Virus record (IMG/VR): IMGVR_UViG_3300015371_000157 | Location: 1-25,540 of that record | From: a virus | Length of the DNA stretch: 25,540 nucleotides | Reading direction: 5' to 3' (one strand) | Shown: one piece after another, positions 19,094 through 25,540 of the stretch | Layout: each line of letters begins with the position of its first letter | Position numbering within the stretch: the stretch's first letter is position 1 | The notes under the pieces: generated by a model | What the model was told of the DNA's origin: nothing | The model's input: only the letters and a program-made list of their open reading frames with translations | The model's database searches: none | Translations under genes and position numbers: made by a program

Positions 19094-20428
19094 CTAAGGC
19101 AAGGGGGTCAGGGTCGGGATCAGGTCGCCGTTATCGTCGAGGACGAGCGTGCCGTCGCTGTCGGCGAGCGGGAACCACCAGGTTGTTGCGCTGGCCGGGT
19201 CGAACGTGCCCGTAACCGTGACGCTGCTGGCGGCTGTGAGACGCCCGTCGGCGTCGACGGTGAACCGGCCGACGTGGGTGCTGTCCCCGTAGGTGCCGGC
19301 GCTGACAGTGGTCGAGGCGAGCTCGGACGTGCCGACGGCGTTCGCGGCGATCTCGTTCGCGGTGACCCCGTCCGCTTTTACCCTTAGCGTGTCCGCCGCG
19401 ATCTCGATCGTCGAAGCGTCGACGTTGACGGAAAGCACATGGCTGGCCTCTGACAGGCCGGCACCGGCGACCGTGGCGGCGAAGCCGGGGTTCGGGTAGC
19501 TGCCGTCGAGGACGCCGCCGGCGGGACCGGACGGCGGGCTGGCGGGACCGGATCCTGCGGTTACGAACCCGGCGATCTCGCTGGCCGTCAGCGCCTCGTT
19601 GAAGAGGGCGACCTCGTCGACGGCGCCGTAGAAGAAACAGGGGTAGTTGCTGCCACCGGAGGGCTGGTCGCCCATCCCGATGAACAGGTTGTGTGGGCTG
19701 GCGACGAACGCGGCGGCGTCCGTGTCGATCTCGACGCCGTTGAGGTACAGGGTGACGGTGTCGGCGGTGTTGTCCCAGACCAACGCGAGGTGATACCAGG
19801 TGTTGAGCGGCAGGCCGCTTGTGGGGCCGAGCGTGATTTCGGAGCTGCCGTTCCGCCAGACACCGGTGATTGTTTGGTCGTACGGCTTGTAGTAGAACGC
19901 GGCGCCGCCGGAGGGTGTGCCAGCGTAGTTCCAGCAGCCGAACGGGATCGAGATGTAGCCGCTGTAGCTGGGTAGGGTGCCGCCGACCAGGGCGAGCCAG
20001 GCGGCAACGACGTCGCCGGGGTTGATGAACCCGGTCAGGGTCCAGCCGGTGTCGCTTCCCGAGGGTGGGTAGCTGGGATCGTAGAACGCGGACGGTCCGC
20101 CGACCGGGGTGGTCGTGACCAATTGGGGGCTGTTGAACATGGTGGCCTGGTCGTCGTCGTCTCCGAGCTCGGTGTGGTCGACGCGGCTGGGGGTGAGCGC
20201 TCCGAGGTGGCCGGTCAGGTCGAGGCTGTGCCCGGACGAGTCCAACGCCTGCGAGAAGTCGGGCGGGTCGCCTGTGCCGAGCCTGTACCAGGCTTGGAGG
20301 GAAGGGAAGCTGGTGACGTAGTCGGCGAACCCGGGGTTGGAGACGAGCAGGCCCGGGATCGGGTCTGAGCCCCAGGGGAGGTGCTGGTCGGCGTGCAGGG
20401 CCGGCTGGGCTGTTTTGATCAGGCCCAT
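19094..20428 (-). CDS. Minor tail protein with LamG/concanavalin-like domain
   Basis: The protein has 444 residues. The ATG at 20428 overlaps the previous stop by 10 bp; an open extension further back is a shadow of that gene. Residues 42-292 form a LamG-type beta sandwich: LQAWYRLGTGD, DTGWTLTGFINPG, LNTWYHLALVWDNTADTV, TLYLNGVEIDT, YGAVDEVALFNEALTASEIA. Such domains bind carbohydrate. Residues 295-444 are a fibre-like stalk (GSYPNPGFAATV, LRVKADGVTANEIAANAVG, ADGRLTAASSVTVTG). It is probably part of the adhesion device at the tail tip, acting with the next fibre gene. Confidence 0.82.
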   Translation of the reverse strand: MGLIKTAQPALHADQHLPWGSDPIPGLLVSNPGFADYVTSFPSLQAWYRLGTGDPPDFSQALDSSGHSLDLTGHLGALTPSRVDHTELGDDDDQATMFNSPQLVTTTPVGGPSAFYDPSYPPSGSDTGWTLTGFINPGDVVAAWLALVGGTLPSYSGYISIPFGCWNYAGTPSGGAAFYYKPYDQTITGVWRNGSSEITLGPTSGLPLNTWYHLALVWDNTADTVTLYLNGVEIDTDAAAFVASPHNLFIGMGDQPSGGSNYPCFFYGAVDEVALFNEALTASEIAGFVTAGSGPASPPSGPAGGVLDGSYPNPGFAATVAGAGLSEASHVLSVNVDASTIEIAADTLRVKADGVTANEIAANAVGTSELASTTVSAGTYGDSTHVGRFTVDADGRLTAASSVTVTGTFDPASATTWWFPLADSDGTLVLDDNGDLIPTLTPLP

Positions 20429-21885
20429 GGGTTGTGCTCGTAGAAGGTGGCTGGGCTGACTTCGAGCTCCAACACGATGTTGGGCATGTCGGCTCGCATC
20501 GGCTGTGCCTGGTAGCGGATCTGCTCGACGTAGAAGTCTTCGCCGAAGCCGCCGCCACCCATGTGGCCGGTGGTGAGGGTGATGACGTCGCCGAGCTCGA
20601 CGCCGCACATCAACGCCCACAACGCCGGCCCGCCGACCGAATCGACGGACCTGGAGCGGAACCGCAATGTCTGGACGCGGGTGTGGGGGTTCTTGTAGTT
20701 GCCGACGTAGTAGTCGGCGAACCGGTTGCATTCCTCGACGGCGGTGGTCGGGTCGTCGGCTTCGTCGTGGCCGCCGGCGGTCAAGAGGTTCTCGAAGTTC
20801 AACGACCGGTACCCGTACTTCGTCTGTGACGTTGTGTCGGTCGCGATCACAACGCCGCCGTCCGTTGGCTGGACGCCTTGCGGCAGGCACATGCAGCTGT
20901 TGAAGACGTCGTCCTTACTGCGGTAGAACCGCAATGGCCCGGTCAGCGGGACGACGTCGGGGTCCAATGCGGCTTCGGCCATCCCGCCGACGTACCACTG
21001 GTTGATCCCGTAACCGGCGGCGGCGGGGTGGAAGCGGGCGTAGCGGCCGTGGAACGTGACGACGCCGGCTTTGCTGACGAAGATGTTCGCGATCCCGCCG
21101 GGGAACTCGGCGTCGGCGGCGTCGAACAACGCTTGTAGGAGGCTGTCGACGCGGCCGTAGACGGAGAGCTGGACGGTGACGTTGCCGCTGAAGATGTTCC
21201 GCAGACCGGCGGGTGAGCCTGGGCGGCCGGTGTTGCCGGTGCCGGGCCAGCCGGCGTCGTCGAGGAGTTTGACGATCCGCCCGTCGCAGTGGACCTCGAC
21301 GTCGTTGCCCAACCCAAAGAACGGCGAGCCTGGTAGGGCGGTGCCGTTGTAGACGATATTCGGGAACGTCGCGAGGCCGGTCGCGGTGTGCCCGTGGTGG
21401 CCGGGAGTCAAGACGACGTTGGCGAACACGTCGAACGCGTCGACCAGATTCCAGGTGACGGTGTTCAACCCCCGGTCTGCGGCCTGCCACATCTCGAGCT
21501 CCATGTCCGGCCCGGCGACGAACCCACGAAACAACGTGGACCAGTCGCCGGTGTCAGGGTTCAACAACCCGATCGCGGCTTGTTTCATCGGATCGAGCTG
21601 GCCGGTCCAGGGGCTCGAGGGGTTCGTCGGGTCGAGGTCGCCGGTCAGGTCGTCGAACGTGACCGTCGCTGTGCCGGTGACTGTTTTGTCGGTCTCTGAT
21701 TGGCGGCCCCGGGTGATCGTCCACCCGGTCGCGAGCCTTACCCCGTCGGGGTCGTCCATCCGCACCCAGGTCGCGTCCTCCTCCAACGCCGGGTCGGTCG
21801 GTGACCAGCACACCCCGTGGGGCGGGTCGCCGGGGGTGAACGTGTCGCCGCCCGGGTCGAGCACCACCCGCGGGCTAATTGCCAA
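20419..21885 (-). CDS. Minor tail protein (tail tip / baseplate)
   Basis: About 488 residues from a TTG at 21885, which overlaps the tape-measure stop by 11 bp. An ATG at 21957 is in frame, but the extra 24 residues look like a shadow of the tape measure end, so the start is uncertain. The protein has an early region with WTITRGRQSETDKTVTGTAT and FDDLTGDLDPTNPSSPW, the usual opening of siphovirus tail-tip proteins in actinophages. The middle contains SVYGRVDSLLQALFDAADAE and FVSKAGVVTFHGRYARF; the end has VELGDVITLTTGHMGGG and YVEQIRYQAQP. It lies directly after the tape measure, where the distal tail and hub proteins belong. Confidence 0.8.
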   Translation of the reverse strand: MAISPRVVLDPGGDTFTPGDPPHGVCWSPTDPALEEDATWVRMDDPDGVRLATGWTITRGRQSETDKTVTGTATVTFDDLTGDLDPTNPSSPWTGQLDPMKQAAIGLLNPDTGDWSTLFRGFVAGPDMELEMWQAADRGLNTVTWNLVDAFDVFANVVLTPGHHGHTATGLATFPNIVYNGTALPGSPFFGLGNDVEVHCDGRIVKLLDDAGWPGTGNTGRPGSPAGLRNIFSGNVTVQLSVYGRVDSLLQALFDAADAEFPGGIANIFVSKAGVVTFHGRYARFHPAAAGYGINQWYVGGMAEAALDPDVVPLTGPLRFYRSKDDVFNSCMCLPQGVQPTDGGVVIATDTTSQTKYGYRSLNFENLLTAGGHDEADDPTTAVEECNRFADYYVGNYKNPHTRVQTLRFRSRSVDSVGGPALWALMCGVELGDVITLTTGHMGGGGFGEDFYVEQIRYQAQPMRADMPNIVLELEVSPATFYEHNPWA

Positions 21886-23776
21886 TGTACGACCCGATCG
21901 ACGTTGGTACCCCGGCTTGCCGTCCCCGTCGTGACGCTGCGGAGGTGGCGCCGGCACGGCTGCCGGCCATGTGAATCACAACGTTCCTCGCCTGGATGTC
22001 CGCATGCGCGATCTGCTGCGTCACCTTCTCGCGTTCCTGGAACGACCGGATCAGGCTGCGTAGCTGCCGTGGGTGACGGGCCAACCCTTGGACGAGCCCG
22101 GTGGCGTCAGGGCCGAGGCCGCGGAGCTGCTCGACCAGACCGGCTGGGGCGCCCATCCTGCCGATTCGCGCCAAGCTGTTGTAGAACCCGACGAACGTTT
22201 TGGTCTGGGTGGCATACGCGGAAGCGACCCCGCCGGCGGTCTGGCCGCGGACACCGAGGATCCCTGCTGGTGTTGGTTGGAACGGCAGTTGGCCGAACTC
22301 GGAGCGGACAGCTTCGGTTGCCTGCCGGATCTTCGCGAGTTGTTCCTGCCAGGCGGCTCGCATCTTCCGGATGTGGTCCCGGTGGGTTTCCAACCGTTTC
22401 TTCTCGGCGTCACGTTCTTTCTGTTTCGCTTCTTTCTCTTTTTCGGCGGCGTCCTGCGCGACCTGTGCTTTGTCGTCGTCGATGCTCGTGATCTGGTCTT
22501 GGACGGACGCGAGTTGCTGGTAGAGCTGGCGACGGAGCTTCCAGTCTTTGGTGTGGGCGAGCCACCGTTCGATCAGGTGTTTCTGCAGGACGAGGATCGA
22601 CCGGTCGTCGGCCCTGGACACGGTCGTCAACGCTTCGGCCAAACGGACCTCGAGTTGGTTCATCTGCCCCTGAAAAGACGTCTTGCCGCCGGCACCGCCG
22701 GCGACGGGCCCGGTGCCGGTTCGTGCTCCGGCGCCGCGTAGGCCGACGTCTTCACCGGTGAGCGGCTGCTGGTTCATGATCCCGATCAGCCGGATCTGTT
22801 CGGTGCCCAGGTCGTGAACGGCCTTGGTGGCGCCGACCATGTTGGCGGTGAAGTCGGAGGCGAGGTTCCGGCCGAAGTCGGTGATCGTCTCGTTGAGGTG
22901 TTTGGCGGCGTTCCACCAGCGGACGTACTCGCCGGCGGTCTTCGCGGTCGCCTCGCCGGCGGTCTTGATCGCTTTGCCGGTGTCTTCGGCGGCGTGCTGA
23001 ACCTTGCGTTGGTTGTCGGGGTTGTTCAGCCATTTCGCCATCTGGCCGAGCAGATCGTTGATCGTCGGCAACAGGGCCGTGCCGATGATCTCTTCCATGT
23101 TCTTGAACGCGGCGTTGAACCGTTCCTGGGCGGTGGTGCCAGCCTCGGCCTGCCCACGGAATTTCGCACCGACGTAGTCGAGGGCGGCCATGCCTTTGAC
23201 GGCGGTGGGGATCACGATCCCCAACCGGCGGAGGCCGGTGGTCTGGCCGGCGAACGCTTTGGTCAGGGCGAGCGTGGCTGTTTGCAGGTCGATGTTGCGG
23301 CCGCGAGCGACGTCGGCGGCAATCGTCTGGATCCGCAGGGCGGTCGTCACGTCGTTGCTGCCGCGGAACGCGGTGATGAACGCTTGTTTGAGTTCGTCGT
23401 CTTCGATCCCGGCGAGCCTCGACACGCTGCTCGTCGCCTGGTCGATCCGTTGCTGGTACAGACCCAGGTCCTGCCCTGACGCTTTGAACTGGGCGGCGAG
23501 TTTCCGCTGCACCGCTTCGGCCTGGTTGGCTTGTTCGACTGAGCCGCGGATCAGGTCGGTGACACCGGCGAACGCCAAAAACCCACCCGAGGCGAACGCG
23601 ATCGACCGTCCCATCGTCCTGAACACACCGGAACCGGCGGCGACACCACGGGTGGCTTTGCCGAGTTGCCGCTCGAAGTGGGCTGTTTCAGCAGTGGCGG
23701 TTTTCAGGGTGCGCGAGTACTGGCGGTCGTCACCGATGATCTCGACATACAGCTGGCGTGCGTCTCTACCCGCCAA
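21875..23776 (-). CDS. Tape measure protein
   Basis: The protein has 633 residues. The TTG at 23776 overlaps the previous stop by 11 bp. Typical features: AGRDARQLYVEIIGDDRQYS and a long helical start, an early hydrophobic segment SIAFASGGFLAFAGVTDLI (residues 57-76), ATLALTKAFAGQTTGLRRLG (as in many phage tape measures), a helical middle, and a strong coiled coil near 430-500 (AAEKEKEAKQKERDAEKKRL). The C-terminus ends SIGSYIGN. By the usual rule of about 0.15 nm per residue it sets a tail of roughly 95 nm. This is short for the class and fits the small genome. Confidence 0.93.
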   Translation of the reverse strand: MAGRDARQLYVEIIGDDRQYSRTLKTATAETAHFERQLGKATRGVAAGSGVFRTMGRSIAFASGGFLAFAGVTDLIRGSVEQANQAEAVQRKLAAQFKASGQDLGLYQQRIDQATSSVSRLAGIEDDELKQAFITAFRGSNDVTTALRIQTIAADVARGRNIDLQTATLALTKAFAGQTTGLRRLGIVIPTAVKGMAALDYVGAKFRGQAEAGTTAQERFNAAFKNMEEIIGTALLPTINDLLGQMAKWLNNPDNQRKVQHAAEDTGKAIKTAGEATAKTAGEYVRWWNAAKHLNETITDFGRNLASDFTANMVGATKAVHDLGTEQIRLIGIMNQQPLTGEDVGLRGAGARTGTGPVAGGAGGKTSFQGQMNQLEVRLAEALTTVSRADDRSILVLQKHLIERWLAHTKDWKLRRQLYQQLASVQDQITSIDDDKAQVAQDAAEKEKEAKQKERDAEKKRLETHRDHIRKMRAAWQEQLAKIRQATEAVRSEFGQLPFQPTPAGILGVRGQTAGGVASAYATQTKTFVGFYNSLARIGRMGAPAGLVEQLRGLGPDATGLVQGLARHPRQLRSLIRSFQEREKVTQQIAHADIQARNVVIHMAGSRAGATSAASRRGRQAGVPTSIGSYIGN

Positions 23777-24041
23777 AGCCGCCCAACCCGTGTTTCTCGA
23801 GGTCTTCGCTCATCAGCCCGATCTCCCGGAACGTGTACCGGCCCATCTCCCACGGCCGGATCCCGTACACCCGCAGAAACAACGGGTGCCAGCGGTTGCG
23901 AGAACCGCGCCGGCGGGTCTGTTGCCCGTCGAGCATTTCCGGGTGGGTTTCACGGAGCCGGGCCGCCCACTCGTCGAATTCAGTCCGGGCCGGCAGCGGT
24001 GTTCCCGTTCTGGTCGAACAGGGACTGGCGTCTGATCGCAC
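23766..24041 (-). CDS. Second tail assembly chaperone frame (GT-type part)
   Basis: The frame has 91 codons from a GTG at 24041, overlapping the first chaperone gene by 62 bp. The conserved part is at the end: FDEWAARLRETHPEML, then HPLFLRVYGIRPWEMGRYTF and REIGLMSEDLEKHGL. In most siphoviruses this frame is joined to the first by a programmed frameshift. Here it is one base ahead of the first frame (a +1 or -2 shift). No ribosome site precedes its GTG. Independent start is possible, but the pattern fits a frameshift pair. Confidence 0.7.
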   Translation of the reverse strand: MRSDASPCSTRTGTPLPARTEFDEWAARLRETHPEMLDGQQTRRRGSRNRWHPLFLRVYGIRPWEMGRYTFREIGLMSEDLEKHGLGGFGG

Positions 24042-24249
24042 CGATCTGTTCGATCGTCACGTCAGGGTCGTCGCGTTTCCGGAGGATGTACGCGAACGCC
24101 TTCAACACCTTGGAACGGCCGAACCGGAGCTCCTCCAAGGGGACGCCGCCGCACATCTCTTCGATCTCGTCGGCCTCGTCCAACGTGAGGTCGGCGATGT
24201 CGTAGGGTTGGCCTTCGATCATGAACAGCAGCCGGTCGTCGTCGCTCAT
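23980..24249 (-). CDS. Tail assembly chaperone (G-type)
   Basis: The protein has 89 residues. The ATG at 24249 overlaps the previous stop (ATGA) and has GGGAACG upstream. The sequence is short, acidic and helical: DRLLFMIEGQPYDIADLTLD, EADEIEEMCGGVPLEELRFG, KAFAYILRKRDDPDV. It lies directly before the tape measure region, as the lambda G gene does. It keeps the tape measure soluble during tail building and is not part of the virion. The end (QSLFDQNGNTAAGPD) overlaps the second frame. Confidence 0.82.
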   Translation of the reverse strand: MSDDDRLLFMIEGQPYDIADLTLDEADEIEEMCGGVPLEELRFGRSKVLKAFAYILRKRDDPDVTIEQIGAIRRQSLFDQNGNTAAGPD

Positions 24250-24638
24250 ACGCGTTCCCACTGGTTGCCGACACTGGCGAGCATGTGTTCGAGACCACGG
24301 ACGACGTCGTCCTTGCGTGAGTTGAGGGCGGGGATCATCGCCCGGTCCAACAACAGCGTTTTCAGGTTTGGCCGGCGGAGGTTCCTGTTCTGCCGTGACC
24401 GGCGCCCCTTCTGTTTCGGGACGATGTAGACGACGGAGCGTTTCTGGCCGATCCGCATGGCCGCCCAGGCGGGGCTCATCTTCCGGATCCGTCCCAATGC
24501 CATCCCTTCGGCGGCGCGTTGCACCGGCACCGCGGCGGTTTTCAGCTCCTGGCGTAGGAGTTTCTGCTCGCTCTTGTCGGCGAGCCTGAACGCCCGTTCG
24601 AGCTCGCGGATACCGCGGACACGGACCGCTTCGGCCAT
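24246..24638 (-). CDS. HK97 gp10-like head-tail joining or tail completion protein
   Basis: The protein has 130 residues and its ATG shares a base with the tail tube stop (TGATG). It is basic: VRGIRELERAFRLADKSEQK, KTAAVPVQRAAEGMAL, RIGQKRSVVYIVPKQKGRRS. Its start (RGIRELERAF, then a long helix to the AAxPVxxAA turn) is typical of the HK97 gp10 family, which lies at the head-tail interface. In the standard order it comes before the tail tube; here it comes after. The family call is by pattern. Confidence 0.65.
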   Translation of the reverse strand: MAEAVRVRGIRELERAFRLADKSEQKLLRQELKTAAVPVQRAAEGMALGRIRKMSPAWAAMRIGQKRSVVYIVPKQKGRRSRQNRNLRRPNLKTLLLDRAMIPALNSRKDDVVRGLEHMLASVGNQWERV

Positions 24639-25060
24639 CAGGGGGTGACGTCCAGTGTTGGCGCTCCCGTCAGCCGAAACGTGACCGGGTTCGTTGACGC
24701 GGCACCAACCTCACCCTGGAGAAACCGGTAGCCGAACAGCTTCACGGTCCCGGTGAAGATCGGGTTGTCGGTGGCGGCGGTTGCACCCTTGGGGCCGATC
24801 GCCAATGCGAACGCTTCGTTGGTTTGCGACAGCGGCCAGAGTGTTTCGTGGACGCCGCTCGCGTCGAACCCCTGGTAGAACTCGACCTCGATCGTGCCGG
24901 CGTGCAGGCCCGGTTCGAACTCGCGCCAGCCGTCACCGCCGAACGCGGTCACGTCGACCTCGTCCGCCGAGGTGTCGATGGTGACGGAACGGGCGCTCTC
25001 GGTTAGGTCGGTGCTGTCCACCGACACCGACACGTCACGCAAAATCAGCTTCTCAGGCAT
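24638..25060 (-). CDS. Major tail tube protein
   Basis: The protein has 140 residues and its start overlaps the 55-residue gene end by 8 bp. The sequence is beta-rich with the features of short tail tube proteins: LILRDVSVSVDSTDLTESA, SADEVDVTAFGGDGWREFEP, GLHAGTIEVEFYQGF and GTVKLFGYRFLQGEVGAA. The DVTAFGGDGWREFEPGL loop is characteristic of the actinophage family, as I recall. It stacks as hexameric rings to form the tail tube. It lies between the tail terminator and the chaperones as expected. Confidence 0.88.
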   Translation of the reverse strand: MPEKLILRDVSVSVDSTDLTESARSVTIDTSADEVDVTAFGGDGWREFEPGLHAGTIEVEFYQGFDASGVHETLWPLSQTNEAFALAIGPKGATAATDNPIFTGTVKLFGYRFLQGEVGAASTNPVTFRLTGAPTLDVTP

Positions 25061-25220
25061 CGGTGGTCTCCTCTTCCTCCGTTGGTTTCGCTCTGCTCTT
25101 GCTGATCGCCCCGCGCTCGAGTGCGCGGCGCTCCTGGTTCTCGTCCAGGTCGGCTTCGAACACCTCGCCCGGCTGGTGGCCGGCGTAGGGGACGCTGCCG
25201 GTCACTTTGTACGTCGTCAC
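25053..25220 (-). CDS. Small virion-region protein (55 aa)
   Basis: The GTG at 25220 overlaps the tail terminator stop (GTGA). The frame reads TTYKVTGSVPYAGHQPGEVF, then EADLDENQERRALERGAISK, then an acidic tail KPTEEEETTDA. The YKVTGSVPYAGHQPGE... and ERRALERGAI pattern is frequent in very small actinophage proteins near head-tail genes, whose role is unknown. The acidic end overlaps the tail tube start. Confidence 0.7.
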   Translation of the reverse strand: MTTYKVTGSVPYAGHQPGEVFEADLDENQERRALERGAISKSRAKPTEEEETTDA

Positions 25221-25540
25221 CCGACACCTCCTCCGTTCGTGAACACACGGACCCGCCACTCACAGCCGAGGTAGTTGCCGGTCCCGTCGACGGCGGGGTA
25301 GACGGTGAACCCCGACGGCGGGTCAACGTCCATCCCTTCGGCGAGCCCGTTCAGTGTTTTGTCTGCGAGTAGTGCTGTGCGGACGCTGGTTGGCCCCTGT
25401 GGCTCCAGAAGCTGTAGGAGCAGCTCTTGGTTCGCGTCGTGGTCTACGGTCGACACACGCGCTCTCACGGTCCACAGGGTGAGCCGCGAGCTGGGGCCGA
25501 ACGCCGCCTCGTCCTGGGACGGGTCGGCGGGGTAGATGTC
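25217..25540 (-). CDS. Tail terminator-like protein, C-terminal part (continues from position 28)
   Basis: This is the second part of the 143-residue gene whose ATG is at 135. The frame is open to the end of the window and joins codon 36 at position 28 when the 27-bp overlap is collapsed. The part here has DIYPADPSQDEAAFGPSSR, LTLWTVRARVSTVDHDANQE, LLADKTLNGLAEGMDVD and YLGCEWRVRVFTNG. The alternation of WTVRARV strand, helix and CEWRVRV strand resembles tail terminators. Its stop overlaps the next GTG. Confidence 0.75.
   Translation of the reverse strand, partial: DIYPADPSQDEAAFGPSSRLTLWTVRARVSTVDHDANQELLLQLLEPQGPTSVRTALLADKTLNGLAEGMDVDPPSGFTVYPAVDGTGNYLGCEWRVRVFTNGGGVG
25514..25540. repeat. 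Right copy of 27-bp terminal direct repeat (circle overlap)
   Basis: These bases are identical to 1-27; see the left copy for what the overlap means. Confidence 0.93.

Noticed and set aside
19131-20558. 475-residue Arg-rich frame over the LamG gene
   Set aside because: Shadow frame; the true frame has clear LamG strands and coupled start and stop.
1-25540. CRISPR arrays, insertion sequences, complete rRNA or tRNA genes
   Set aside because: No regularly spaced short repeats with unique spacers, transposase or rRNA-like sequence was seen.

Overview
The window is a complete, circularly closed genome of a small temperate siphovirus-type phage. The first 27 bases (1-27) and the last 27 bases (25514-25540) are identical. 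When that overlap is collapsed to a 25,513 bp circle, a reading frame open at both ends joins without a frameshift into one 143-residue tail protein. The very high GC content, frequent GTG and TTG starts, GTGA/ATGA gene overlaps, promoter-like -10 boxes placed almost directly before start codons, and the families of the structural genes all point to an actinobacterial host. The host genus cannot be read from the sequence.

Nearly everything is on the minus strand. Read in transcription order (falling coordinates, through position 1 and on from 25540), the late region is: HNH-terminase fusion (8374-6611), portal, prohead protease, HK97-fold capsid, a small HeH-domain protein, a 131-residue virion protein, a 634-residue protein built mainly from 20-residue repeats, a head-tail connector with an N-terminal FN3-like domain, the tail terminator across the junction, a 55-residue protein, tail tube, gp10-like protein, two tail-assembly-chaperone frames, tape measure, three distal tail or fibre proteins, a CHAP endolysin and two one-helix membrane proteins (ending at 16770).

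Only the putative repressor (15643-16116) and two small membrane proteins (16387-16773) are on the plus strand. Facing the repressor is a Cro-like gene. It heads a tightly overlapping leftward series: three zinc-finger or RMF-like microproteins, a tyrosine integrase, a 58-residue protein, the attP site (the 3' half of a type II tRNA-Ser(GCU), 13348-13404), then two small proteins, an exported lysozyme-like protein, a few conserved small proteins, a RecT-like annealing protein, a replication-initiator-like protein, RusA and two small proteins. This series ends at a rho-independent terminator (8431-8455) just before the terminase. No polymerase, primase or helicase was found, so replication probably depends on the host.

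The most interesting points are: the in-frame HNH-terminase fusion; the 20-residue-period repeat protein in the head-joining region; an attP placed so that integration would cut the early operon off from its promoter; candidate origin iterons inside the replication gene; an RMF-like and zinc microprotein cassette beside the immunity switch; and two convergent genes whose stop codons share one CTAG.
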